Below, piece after piece: positions 47,960 to 55,934 of a stretch of 64,000 nucleotides of DNA. Both the position numbers and the translations under genes were made by a program. Every line of letters starts with the position of its first letter. Position 1 is the stretch's first letter. The notes beneath the pieces were generated by a model. It was given only the letters and a program-made list of their open reading frames with translations. It was not told the origin of the DNA and ran no database searches. The DNA comes from Bacillota bacterium. GTDB lineage: Bacteria > Bacillota > Clostridia > Christensenellales > UMGS416. Location of the stretch: NCBI GenBank assembly GCA_023435705.1, contig JAEYRH010000009.1:310001-374000 (forward strand), given 5' to 3'.

Positions 47960-49873
47960 CTATTCCAGCGCCTCCAGCGCTTCTTCCCACTTTACGATCA
48001 GTTCGTCGCACTGCTTCTTTTTCTCGTCGTGCTCCAGCGACAGCTTCTCAAGATCAGCCGGGGCCAGCCCCGCCGGATCGCTGAGCCGTTGCTCCAATGC
48101 GGCAATCTCCGCCTCCACATTGGTCACCTGCTCCTCCAGCGCTTTCACAGCCCGCTTGCGATCCCGCAACTCGGCCTCCGCCTGGCGGGAAAGCTTGTCC
48201 TGCTTTTTGCGCTCGGTGCGGGTGAGACCGTCGTCTTCCTCCACGTCCTTCTGGTTCTTTTCTGCTGCCTTGTGCAGCAGGTACTCATCCCAGTTGCCGG
48301 GGTAGTCGGTCACGCCGTCGTCGCGCATCTCCAGCACGCGGGTCGCCACGCGGTTGATGAAGTAGCGGTCGTGGGACACGAACAAGAGCGTGCCGTCAAA
48401 ATCGAGCAATGCGTCTTCCAGCACCTGGCAGCTGTTGGTGTCCAGGTGGTTGGTGGGCTCGTCCAGCAGCAGCACGTTGTATTTCCCCAGCAGCAGCTTG
48501 ATCAGCGCCACGCGGCCCCGCTCGCCGCCGGAAATGTCGGCGATGCGCTTGTTGATATCGTCACCGCGAAAGAGGAACGCCGCCAGTGTGTCGCGGATCT
48601 GCTGGGGCTCCAGCGTTCGGTAAGTGTCCCAGATCTCGTCGATCACCGTTTTCTCCGGGCTAAGGCCTTGCTGCTTCTGGTCATAGTAGCCCGGCTGCAC
48701 GCCTGTGCCCCAATAGAAGTGACCTCCATCCTGCTTGAGCTCGCCCATCAGGATGCGCAGCAGCGTGGTCTTGCCGATGCCGTTGCGGCCCACAATGCCC
48801 ACGCGGTCGCCGGCTTTGATGTGTAGGCTCATTCCCTCAAAAAGCTTCACCGGCCCAAAGCTTTTCGACAACCCCTGGGCCAGCAGCACGTCGCCGCCGG
48901 TGCGGCGCACCGTGTCGAAGCTGAAGTTCACGGTGGCTTCATTTCGCACCTTGTCCACACGATCAAGCCGGGCGAGCTTTTTCTCCCAGCTGTGGGCGGC
49001 CTTCAGGCTTTTTTCCCGGTTGTATTGCTTGTAGCGGCGGATGATTTCCTCGTGGCGCTGGATCTCGCGGCGGTTCAGCTCATAGGCCTTTTGCTGCAGA
49101 TTGATTCGTTCCTCCCGCTGGATCATGTAATCGGTGAAGTTGCCCTGATAAAGTGTGAGCCGCGTCAGCGCGACCTCTGCAATGGAATCGCACACAGCAT
49201 CCAGGAAGTAACGGTCGTGGGAGACCACGATCACCGTGTTGGGGAAATCGTGGATGTATTCCTCCAGCCAGGCCGTGGATTGGATATCCAGATGGTTGGT
49301 GGGTTCGTCCAGCAGCAGGATATCGGGCTTGCGCAGCAGCAGCTTGGCCAGGGCTAGTCTTGATTGCTGGCCGCCAGAAAGCGTGCTGGCCCTTCGGTAT
49401 ATTTGCTCCTCGGTGAACCCCAGCCCCTTCAGCACGCCCAGGATGGCGCTTTTGTAGCCATAACCGTTGCCCTGTTCGAATTTCAAAGTCAGTTTGTCAT
49501 ATTCTTCGGAAAGCCGTGAAAATGCCGCAGGATCGCTGTGCAGCTCGCCCATGTCATGCTCGAGCTTGCGCAGCCGCTCCTCAATGAGAAAAATTTCTTC
49601 AAAAACAGTGAGCATCTCTTCCCAAGGCGTGCCGCCGGGCACGGCCATGCTCTCCTGGGCCAGATAACCGATTCGAAGGCCGTCAGGCTTGCGCACGGCG
49701 CCTTCGTCCGGCGCAAGCTCGCCTGTGATCATTTTCAGGATAGTGGTTTTGCCCGCGCCATTAGCGCCCACGAGGCCCAGGCGCTGGCCGGCTTGTATGG
49801 CAAGGCTCACGTCCTGGACAACTGTATCCACGCCGTAGTGCTTGGCGACTTGGTCAAGGGTAATCTGAATCAT
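47960..49873 (-). CDS. ABC-F family ATPase
   Basis: A 637-residue soluble protein with two ABC domains: Walker A GANGAGKTT (about 36-44) and GRNGIGKTT (about 363), signatures LSGGQQ and ISGGERGR, and Walker B LLLLDEPTNHLD in both. A charged inter-domain linker (about 245-320) and a C-terminal coiled coil (about 565-637) are those of the YfmM/YdiF/Uup branch. ABC-F proteins act on the ribosome as translation factors or antibiotic protectors, not transporters. GAGGAG precedes the ATG, and a TATAAT (minus strand 49899-49904) lies about 26 bp upstream. Confidence 0.93.
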   Translation of the reverse strand: MIQITLDQVAKHYGVDTVVQDVSLAIQAGQRLGLVGANGAGKTTILKMITGELAPDEGAVRKPDGLRIGYLAQESMAVPGGTPWEEMLTVFEEIFLIEERLRKLEHDMGELHSDPAAFSRLSEEYDKLTLKFEQGNGYGYKSAILGVLKGLGFTEEQIYRRASTLSGGQQSRLALAKLLLRKPDILLLDEPTNHLDIQSTAWLEEYIHDFPNTVIVVSHDRYFLDAVCDSIAEVALTRLTLYQGNFTDYMIQREERINLQQKAYELNRREIQRHEEIIRRYKQYNREKSLKAAHSWEKKLARLDRVDKVRNEATVNFSFDTVRRTGGDVLLAQGLSKSFGPVKLFEGMSLHIKAGDRVGIVGRNGIGKTTLLRILMGELKQDGGHFYWGTGVQPGYYDQKQQGLSPEKTVIDEIWDTYRTLEPQQIRDTLAAFLFRGDDINKRIADISGGERGRVALIKLLLGKYNVLLLDEPTNHLDTNSCQVLEDALLDFDGTLLFVSHDRYFINRVATRVLEMRDDGVTDYPGNWDEYLLHKAAEKNQKDVEEDDGLTRTERKKQDKLSRQAEAELRDRKRAVKALEEQVTNVEAEIAALEQRLSDPAGLAPADLEKLSLEHDEKKKQCDELIVKWEEALEALE

Positions 49874-49898
49874 GTGATACTCCTCTATAGACAGGGTG

Positions 49899-49904
49899 AT
49901 TATA
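49899..49904 (-). promoter_or_regulatory. -10 box of the ABC-F gene
   Basis: Minus-strand TATAAT preceded by TG; -35 weak (TTTTCA at 49922-49927, 17-bp spacer). Confidence 0.5.
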
Positions 49905-50001
49905 CAGGAATGAGGAGACTCTGAAAAGGGAAAGGAGATTGGTTTCCATTGTGATATAGTGTATCTGTAGCTCTATATAACAAAAAAGTGAGGAAATCGG
50001 G

Positions 50002-50634
50002 ATGTTCAACACCTGCACTCGCTGCGGCAGTTACCACGCCGACAAGACCATAGACCCCGCCGGGCCATATGCGATATGCCCCGAGTGCGGATACAGGCAT
50101 CCCTTCCGGCAACTGCCGCTTTTTGTGATTACCGGTGCCAGTGGTGCGGGCAAATCGTCGGTGTGCACGGAGCTTGCGCACCACACCGATGATGTGGTCG
50201 TGATGGAAAGTGATATCCTGTGGCGAAATGAGTATGCAAGCCAAGGGCCGGACTACCGGCAATACCGTGAGATGTGGCTTCGGGTCTGCAAAAACATTTC
50301 ACAGGCTGGCAAACCGGTGGTGCTGTGCGGCTGCGCTGTGCCGGAGCAGTTTGAACCCTGCGTGGAAAGGCGCTATTTTGGCGCGTTGCATTACCTGGCA
50401 CTGGTCTGCGACGATGATGTGCTGGCGGCGCGGCTGAAGGCCCGCCCGCAGTGGAGAGGCTCCGGCGATGAGGAGAATATTCGCAACCATGTGCAATTCA
50501 ACCAGTGGCTGAAGGGAAATGCGGAAAGGACTGCAATTCAACTTCTGGACACCACCGGTATCGGATTGGGCGTGACCACTGACGCGGTGTTGAAATGGAT
50601 TCGTGAGAAGCAAACCAGGGTTGGGCAAATGTGA
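50002..50634 (+). CDS. P-loop kinase-like protein with N-terminal zinc ribbon
   Basis: A 210-residue protein. The first 35 residues form a zinc ribbon (CTRC ... CPEC, Cys5, 8, 26, 29). A P-loop NTPase follows with GASGAGKSS (about 45-53), a candidate Walker B-like VMESDILW and a lid region with KARPQWRGSGDEENI. The layout fits small nucleoside or metabolite kinases (AAA_33-like); the substrate is unknown. GTGAGGAAATCGGG precedes the ATG. Divergent from the ABC-F gene with a 128-bp gap. The hairpin after it mainly serves the convergent CAP gene. Confidence 0.8.
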   Translation: MFNTCTRCGSYHADKTIDPAGPYAICPECGYRHPFRQLPLFVITGASGAGKSSVCTELAHHTDDVVVMESDILWRNEYASQGPDYRQYREMWLRVCKNISQAGKPVVLCGCAVPEQFEPCVERRYFGALHYLALVCDDDVLAARLKARPQWRGSGDEENIRNHVQFNQWLKGNAERTAIQLLDTTGIGLGVTTDAVLKWIREKQTRVGQM

Positions 50635-50636
50635 AA

Positions 50637-50665
50637 AGGCGCACCCGTTTTGGGTGCGCCTCGGC
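50637..50665 (-). terminator. Terminator between convergent genes
   Basis: AGGCGCACCC/GGGTGCGCCT, a perfect 10-bp stem. On the minus strand TTTT follows directly, so it terminates the CAP gene; it is weaker on the plus strand. Confidence 0.75.
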
Positions 50666-50683
50666 GTTGTGTTTTGATTGTTG

Positions 50684-51277
50684 TTATCTGCCAAACCACT
50701 GCGTGATGTAATACCCTCCCTTTTGGGAGCTATACACGATGCCAATGCCCACGCGGGTGTAGTTGGCGTTCATGATGTTTGCCCGATGCCCGGCCGAGCC
50801 CATGAGGCTTGCGTGCGCCCGTTCCACTGAACCATTCAATGACAGGTTCTCCGCTGACACGCTTGCACCCGATGCTTTGGCTCTCTCGGAGAAGGTGCCA
50901 TAGGTCGGCGAGGTGTGCGAGAAGAAACTGTTTACCGCCATGTCCTGGCTGTGCTTCATGGCCCCTGTGCGCAACGAACTGTCGGCGCGGAGAGGCTTCA
51001 GGCCTTCTGCAGCCCGGTCCTCGTTGATCAGGTTGATCATCCTGCCTTCCAGCGATGACGCGGAAGACACAGAAGATGCTGAGGGCGTGGAAGCCGGGCT
51101 GGATGCGCTTCCGGATGTGTAGGATGTGCTCCGATACGTACTGGGCGCACTCCTGTACCCGTAACGATTGTAGTAAGTAACCCTCCTGGCCGGGGCTGCT
51201 TGCGCGACAGGCATAATGACCAGCGCGGCTACCATCAGCCCAGATAACACAATCAAAAGTTTCTTAAAACGCTTCAT
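50684..51277 (-). CDS. Secreted CAP/SCP-domain protein
   Basis: A 197-residue exported protein. The signal peptide (KKLLIVLSGLMVAALVI, cut after AQA at about 27) is followed by a Ser/Tyr-rich linker (about 30-75) and a CAP domain with LINEDRAAEGLKPLRAD, FSHTSPTYGTFSERA, AENLS and SAGHRANIMNANYTRVGIG. This is the YkwD-type secreted form; extracellular role unclear, perhaps wall- or spore-related. It differs from the CAP protein at 15435, which has an extra N-terminal domain and no clear signal. ACAGGAGGGAAAC precedes the ATG. Confidence 0.9.
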   Translation of the reverse strand: MKRFKKLLIVLSGLMVAALVIMPVAQAAPARRVTYYNRYGYRSAPSTYRSTSYTSGSASSPASTPSASSVSSASSLEGRMINLINEDRAAEGLKPLRADSSLRTGAMKHSQDMAVNSFFSHTSPTYGTFSERAKASGASVSAENLSLNGSVERAHASLMGSAGHRANIMNANYTRVGIGIVYSSQKGGYYITQWFGR

Positions 51278-51514
51278 GTTTCCCTCCTGTGTATTTCGCG
51301 GACAAGCCGCGTTTCCGTTTGTGATTCATATCCTAACACCATGTAATTTGAATATCAAATAAAAGCGATGATTTTTTCCAATGTAATGATTACCATAAAG
51401 AACAATCTGCTATTTTGCTTTTTTCATAATGCGTGGGCGGCTGGTTCAACAGACTGTGTTTTTCCGCAGATTGTTGCCTATCCGCATAATCGGTGGTATG
51501 ATGATCAAATGAAA

Positions 51515-51532
51515 TTGTTGCTTTTTTAACAA
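51515..51532. promoter_or_regulatory. Rex operator
   Basis: TTGTTGCTTTTTTAACAA is 18 nt and matches the Rex half-sites TTGTTAA/TTAACAA except for two bases in the left arm. It overlaps the likely -35 (TTGCTT 51518-51523; -10 TATGAT 51542-51547) of rex. Confidence 0.7.
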
Positions 51533-51533
51533 A

Positions 51534-51563
51534 CTGTTTACTATGATGATTATTGTTAAACAG
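51534..51563. promoter_or_regulatory. Second inverted repeat upstream of rex
   Basis: CTGTTTA (51534-51540) and TAAACAG (51557-51563) are inverse copies around the -10 region, with a Rex-like half-site TTGTTAA at 51554-51560. A possible second operator. Confidence 0.45.
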
Positions 51564-51574
51564 GAGGGGTCCCC

Positions 51575-52207
51575 ATGGCGCAGAAGGTGTCCGACGCGGT
51601 CATTCGCCGACTTCCCCGATACTACAGGCAGTTGAGCGCCTTGCAGCAGGATGGCGTTGAAAGGATTTCATCGCTTGCCCTAAGCCGCATCATGAATCTC
51701 ACGGCATCCCAGATCCGTCAGGACCTGAGCTGTTTCGGCGGCTTCGGCCAGCAGGGCTATGGATACAATGTGAGCGAGCTGATGCGCCATGTGGCCGAGA
51801 TCCTGGGCATCGATAAAGAGTATAATATGATTATACTGGGTGCCGGCAATATCGGCCAGGCGCTGTCCAACTATACGCAATTCGGTGCGGCAGGTTATCA
51901 CATCCTGGCGCTGTTTGATGCCAGTCCTGCGCTCGTGGGCAAGATGGTTGGGGGCATCCATGTGCACTCCGTCGATATGCTGGAGGATGTGATCGGAGCC
52001 CAGCCTGTGGATATCGCCGTACTGGCAGTGCCAGCTGCCGCCGCACGCCCCCTTGCAAACAGGCTTGTGAAAGCGGGAGTGCGGGCCATTTGGAACTTTG
52101 CACCAGTAGAGATCGTCATACAGGGGGTGGTCGTGGAAAACGCCCAGCTCACCGACGGCCTGATGGCTTTGACCTACCGCCTTGGAGAACTCAGAAAAGG
52201 GAAGTGA
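51575..52207 (+). CDS. rex: Redox-sensing transcriptional repressor Rex
   Basis: A 210-residue Rex protein. The N-terminal winged helix (about 1-75; VIRRLPRYYRQLSALQ, SSLALSRIMNLTASQIRQDL) is followed by a Rossmann domain with NADH-binding LGAGNIGQAL (about 88-97) and the conserved FDASPALVGK. Rex represses fermentation and reductase genes until NADH builds up. AACAGGAGGGG precedes the ATG. A near-consensus Rex operator lies at 51515-51532, so the gene is probably autoregulated. NfnAB genes about 6 kb downstream are natural targets, although no operator is seen there. Confidence 0.95.
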   Translation: MAQKVSDAVIRRLPRYYRQLSALQQDGVERISSLALSRIMNLTASQIRQDLSCFGGFGQQGYGYNVSELMRHVAEILGIDKEYNMIILGAGNIGQALSNYTQFGAAGYHILALFDASPALVGKMVGGIHVHSVDMLEDVIGAQPVDIAVLAVPAAAARPLANRLVKAGVRAIWNFAPVEIVIQGVVVENAQLTDGLMALTYRLGELRKGK

Positions 52208-52385
52208 ACAATACGACATTATTTGATGCACGCACATATCGCTTTGGAACTCCTTAATCGTGGGTGTTTATATAGTAATTCTTTACATACGGCACCGGTT
52301 CAGTTATCATATATAGAAATGTGCAATTGTGGAATACTAAGATAGAGCCAGTTCGGGCGGAACTTCAACATGGAGGAAACGATTG

Positions 52386-54041
52386 ATGAATCGAACCTAC
52401 AGATCAAGAAATAGCAGCTCCGGTAACCATCGCAGGAAAGCAAGAAGGCCGGGCATCCTGGCGCTTGCGGTGGTGCTTGTGCTATTAATCGGTGTGACGG
52501 CCGGTGTGCTGGCGCTTTTGAAACCCGGCGGCGGCGGCAATCACCCCAGCGTTACAGCCACCCCACCCACTGGCAACCCTGTGCTGGACAGTAACACGTT
52601 TTATGAAGGCGTTTTTGTGGATGACATCGCCCTCAATGGCCTGACGATGGAGCAAGCCCGCCAGCAAGTGGAAGCCAAACAGCAGGAATATGCGGCCGCC
52701 AATTCCGTCACGATCACCAAGGATGGGCAGACCGCTTTGCAGATCGGTATGGCGGAAACAACCTATACATTTGACACCGACGCCATTTTGGAGCAAGCCT
52801 GGAAACAGGGCCGCGAGGGCACCGACGAGGAGCGGCTTGCAGCCATTGAGCTGATAAAAACCACGCCGGTCAAGCTTGTGACCACTGCCACGATCGACCC
52901 CTCTGCGCTGGAGCAGAAGGTGCGCGGCCTCGCCGCGCCCTACACCAAGGCTGCGGTGGATGCCACCTTCGTGAAATACGACATGGCAAAGCCCGAGGGC
53001 GAGCGGCTGGTGTTCACGCCGGACACCCCCGGTGAACAGGTGGATGCCGACGCGCTGTGGGCCGCGGTGAAGACAGCCTTTGAGACCCGTGCCTTTGGCA
53101 CAGTTGAAATGCAGGTGGTACCGCTGCCTGCTGCAGTCACGCTGGCCAGCCTGCAGGGCGAGATGCAGCTGATCGGTGAGTTTGAGTCCAACATCAAAAA
53201 CTACACCAAGCAGCGCCGCAAGAACATTGAGCTTGCCAGCGCCACTGTGAACGGCAAGATCCTGATGCCCGGCGAGACATTCTCTTTCAACGGATCCACC
53301 GGTGAACGCACAGCGGCCAAGGGCTATCAAAAAGCTCCTGTGGATGCCAACGGCATTGAAGACGTGGGCCTTGCGGGCGGCGTCTGCCAGGTATCCAGCG
53401 CCCTGTATAACGCGGCGATCGCCTGTGGGCCGGACCGCATCGAGATTGTGGAGCGCAATCACCACTCGCTGGTGTCCGGCTATATGGCCAAAGGCACCGA
53501 CGCAACCGTTGACTTTCCCAACAAGGACTTGAAGTTCAAGAACATCAGCGACAAACCGATACTGATCATTGCCTATTATGATTACGATAGCAAGCGGTCT
53601 GGTTACGACTACCGCATGCATGCCAAGTTCTACGGTGTGCCCGACTCCACTGGCGCCAAATATGTGCTGGAGGGTGTGACGGTTAAAACGCTGAAAGGTG
53701 ACAGCACCAAGACAAGAAAAGTTCCCAGCAGCGCCGTTGCACCCGGCACCACTGAGTTGATCCCAGCCCACAATGGTTATGTGGTGGATGTCTATCTGGT
53801 GAAAGTGGATAAGGACGGCACAAAGACCAGGGTCAAGAAGCTCTACACCGACACCTATCCGTCTGACTGCAATGTGCTTGCTTATTTCAAGGAAGACGCC
53901 GTGCCCACCGATACGCCCAGTGCGTCTCCCACACCGGATGCCACTCCCACGGCCACTGCAGCGCCCCACACGCCTCCGCCAAGCACGGCGACCCCCGCTC
54001 CCACTCCCACGCCGGATGCCGCTTCAACACCGGCAACATAA
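52386..54041 (+). CDS. VanW family protein 1
   Basis: A 551-residue membrane-anchored wall protein. A basic N-terminus and one TM helix (about 24-46) are followed by two PGBD_4-like segments (about 65-270; TFYEGVFVDDIALNGLTMEQA), a VanW domain (about 280-410; GETFSFNGSTGER ... GLAGGVCQVSSALYNAA), a G5-like strand region and a Thr/Pro-rich tail (PTDTPSASPTPDATP). VanW is common in wall-associated proteins of Clostridia; its biochemistry is unsettled. GGAGG nine bases before the ATG at 52386 sets the start. The neighbour at 54167 is a paralog. Confidence 0.9.
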   Translation: MNRTYRSRNSSSGNHRRKARRPGILALAVVLVLLIGVTAGVLALLKPGGGGNHPSVTATPPTGNPVLDSNTFYEGVFVDDIALNGLTMEQARQQVEAKQQEYAAANSVTITKDGQTALQIGMAETTYTFDTDAILEQAWKQGREGTDEERLAAIELIKTTPVKLVTTATIDPSALEQKVRGLAAPYTKAAVDATFVKYDMAKPEGERLVFTPDTPGEQVDADALWAAVKTAFETRAFGTVEMQVVPLPAAVTLASLQGEMQLIGEFESNIKNYTKQRRKNIELASATVNGKILMPGETFSFNGSTGERTAAKGYQKAPVDANGIEDVGLAGGVCQVSSALYNAAIACGPDRIEIVERNHHSLVSGYMAKGTDATVDFPNKDLKFKNISDKPILIIAYYDYDSKRSGYDYRMHAKFYGVPDSTGAKYVLEGVTVKTLKGDSTKTRKVPSSAVAPGTTELIPAHNGYVVDVYLVKVDKDGTKTRVKKLYTDTYPSDCNVLAYFKEDAVPTDTPSASPTPDATPTATAAPHTPPPSTATPAPTPTPDAASTPAT

Positions 54042-54059
54042 TTCACATCATCAAACACC

Positions 54060-54087
54060 GCCCCCGCAATTGCGGGGGCTTTTTTTT
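54060..54087 (+). terminator. Terminator between the VanW genes
   Basis: GCCCCCGCAA/TTGCGGGGGC is a perfect palindrome followed by eight T, so the second vanW gene needs its own promoter. Confidence 0.92.
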
Positions 54088-54166
54088 ATCGACCATAAAA
54101 ATTACCAACTCGAAATTCAGCGCGCCATGGAATACTAAAGCCGAAAGAATCTGTGCGAGGTGCTCC

Positions 54167-55801
54167 ATGAACCGGTTCTGGCGGCAAAAAAACGGCGAAA
54201 AAGGAATCTCCCGCGTGGCGGTGCTGCTCATCGCACTGGGGGCCGTTGTGCTTGCCCTGGGCGGGTTCCTTGCTGCTTATCTGCTGGGCTGGACGGCGCT
54301 CATCACGCCAGGCGAGCGCAGGATACTGAACAATGACACGTTTTATGAAGGCGTTTTTGTGGACGGTCTGCCATTGGCCGGCCTGACCAGGCAGGAAGCC
54401 AGCAGCCGAGTGGAGGCCAAACAGCGGCAGACGGTGGAATCGAACTTCGTGACGGTGGAAAAAGACGGCCAGCGTTGGCAATTTGGCGTGTCTGAAACAA
54501 ACTACTCGTTTGACACCGAAGCAGTGCTGGATGATGCATGGCAGCAGGGGCGGGAGGGTGGCGAAGCCGAGCGGCTTGCTGCCATTGAGCAGTTGAGACA
54601 GGCGCCTGTGAATCTCTATACAACCATACAGATAGACCCGTCTGCGCTGGAGCAGCGGGTGCGTGATCTGGCCCTGCCCTTTGAAAAGGCGCCGGTGGAC
54701 GCTGCTTATCTGGGTTATGACGTGACCAAGCCCGACGGGGAGCGCCTGAGCTTTTCTGCCGACGTACCTGGCGAGCATGTGGACGCCGACGCTCTGTGGG
54801 CTGCCGTGCGGGATGCGTTTGTAAACCGTGTTTATGGCACTGTGCCCCTGGAGTTGCAGCCTGTGGAGGCCGCAGTGAAGCTGGCCGATCTGCAGGAGCG
54901 CATGAAGCTGGTGGACCGCTGGAATTCAGTGATCAAGGATCACTCCAAGCCCCGGCTTGCCAACATCACGATTGCCAGCGCCGCCATCAGCGGCAGGATC
55001 CTTGCGCCGGGAGAGGTGTTGAGCTTCAATGAGGCCACCGGCCAGCGCACCGCGGACAAGGGCTACCAGGTGGCCCATGTGATCAATGGCGGCGTGACGG
55101 ACAACGGCCTGGCCGGCGGTGTTTGCCAGGTCTCCGGCACATTGTGGAACGTGGCGGTTCGAGCTGACCTGGAAATCGCAGAACGGACCAACCACACACT
55201 GAAGTCTGGTTATATGAAGGCTGGTGAAGATGCCACAGTAAACTGGCCGAACCTGGATCTGAAGATCCGCAACAACAAGGAGCACCCTGTGCTGATCATC
55301 CTGTATGTGGCTGTGGAAAAGGGAACCTATAAGCTTTATGGCGAAGTATATGGCGTGCCGCTGGAAAAAGGTGTCACGATTGAGCTCAAGTCTGAGCGCA
55401 CAAAAACAGTGCCTGCCCCCTCGGGCCCGCCCCGCTATGTGCCCAGTGATGCCGTCACACCCGGCACCACGGAAACCAACAAGGCTCGTGACGGCCAGTA
55501 TTATACCACATACAAGCTGTATCTTTTGGATGGTGAAGAGTTCAACCGCGTTAAGCAGCATGAAAGCTACTATCCAGCCTCCGGTGAGGTGATTGTATAC
55601 AACCCGGTGGATGGCATTCCAAGCCCAACACCCACGCCTTCGCCGTCACCTGGGCCTGTTCAGACTCCGTCGCCGCACCCCAATGGCACTTCTTCCCCGG
55701 AGGACCCGGCTGCTGTGTCTCTGCCGGCATATGATTTTGGTGATAACCATCTGTTCCTGCAGGATGTCATTCCTGCTGTCTACGCACTTTGTATGGAATA
55801 A
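54167..55801 (+). CDS. VanW family protein 2
   Basis: A 544-residue paralog of the preceding protein with the same order: TM helix (about 17-43), PGBD_4-like segments (NDTFYEGVFVDGLPLAGLTRQE), VanW domain (GEVLSFNEATGQR ... GLAGGVCQVSGTLWN), G5-like strands, then a Pro/Ser/Thr tail. The C-terminus ends in 28 further non-repetitive residues (VSLPAYDFGDN...), absent from copy 1. GAGGTGCTCC precedes the ATG. A terminator lies between the two genes and both carry TGGAATACTAA upstream, so each is transcribed separately. Confidence 0.9.
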   Translation: MNRFWRQKNGEKGISRVAVLLIALGAVVLALGGFLAAYLLGWTALITPGERRILNNDTFYEGVFVDGLPLAGLTRQEASSRVEAKQRQTVESNFVTVEKDGQRWQFGVSETNYSFDTEAVLDDAWQQGREGGEAERLAAIEQLRQAPVNLYTTIQIDPSALEQRVRDLALPFEKAPVDAAYLGYDVTKPDGERLSFSADVPGEHVDADALWAAVRDAFVNRVYGTVPLELQPVEAAVKLADLQERMKLVDRWNSVIKDHSKPRLANITIASAAISGRILAPGEVLSFNEATGQRTADKGYQVAHVINGGVTDNGLAGGVCQVSGTLWNVAVRADLEIAERTNHTLKSGYMKAGEDATVNWPNLDLKIRNNKEHPVLIILYVAVEKGTYKLYGEVYGVPLEKGVTIELKSERTKTVPAPSGPPRYVPSDAVTPGTTETNKARDGQYYTTYKLYLLDGEEFNRVKQHESYYPASGEVIVYNPVDGIPSPTPTPSPSPGPVQTPSPHPNGTSSPEDPAAVSLPAYDFGDNHLFLQDVIPAVYALCME

Positions 55802-55934
55802 TGTCCCCGATCGATACTTGCTCGAAATTATTGTCGGATTAATCACAATTGTGTGTTTGAATGCCAGAATGAAGGGCATATGTAAAATATGCACAAATTC
55901 CCATCAATCATCTTGCGAGGAAAGGGACTGGCAT

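Larger units (their letters stand above)
51278..51574. other. 297-bp divergent control region (CAP gene/rex)
   Basis: No gene. The CAP side has a hairpin CGCGG-CTTGT-CCGCG in the leader; the rex side has the operator and promoter. The centre is AT-rich without motifs I recognise. Confidence 0.5.
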
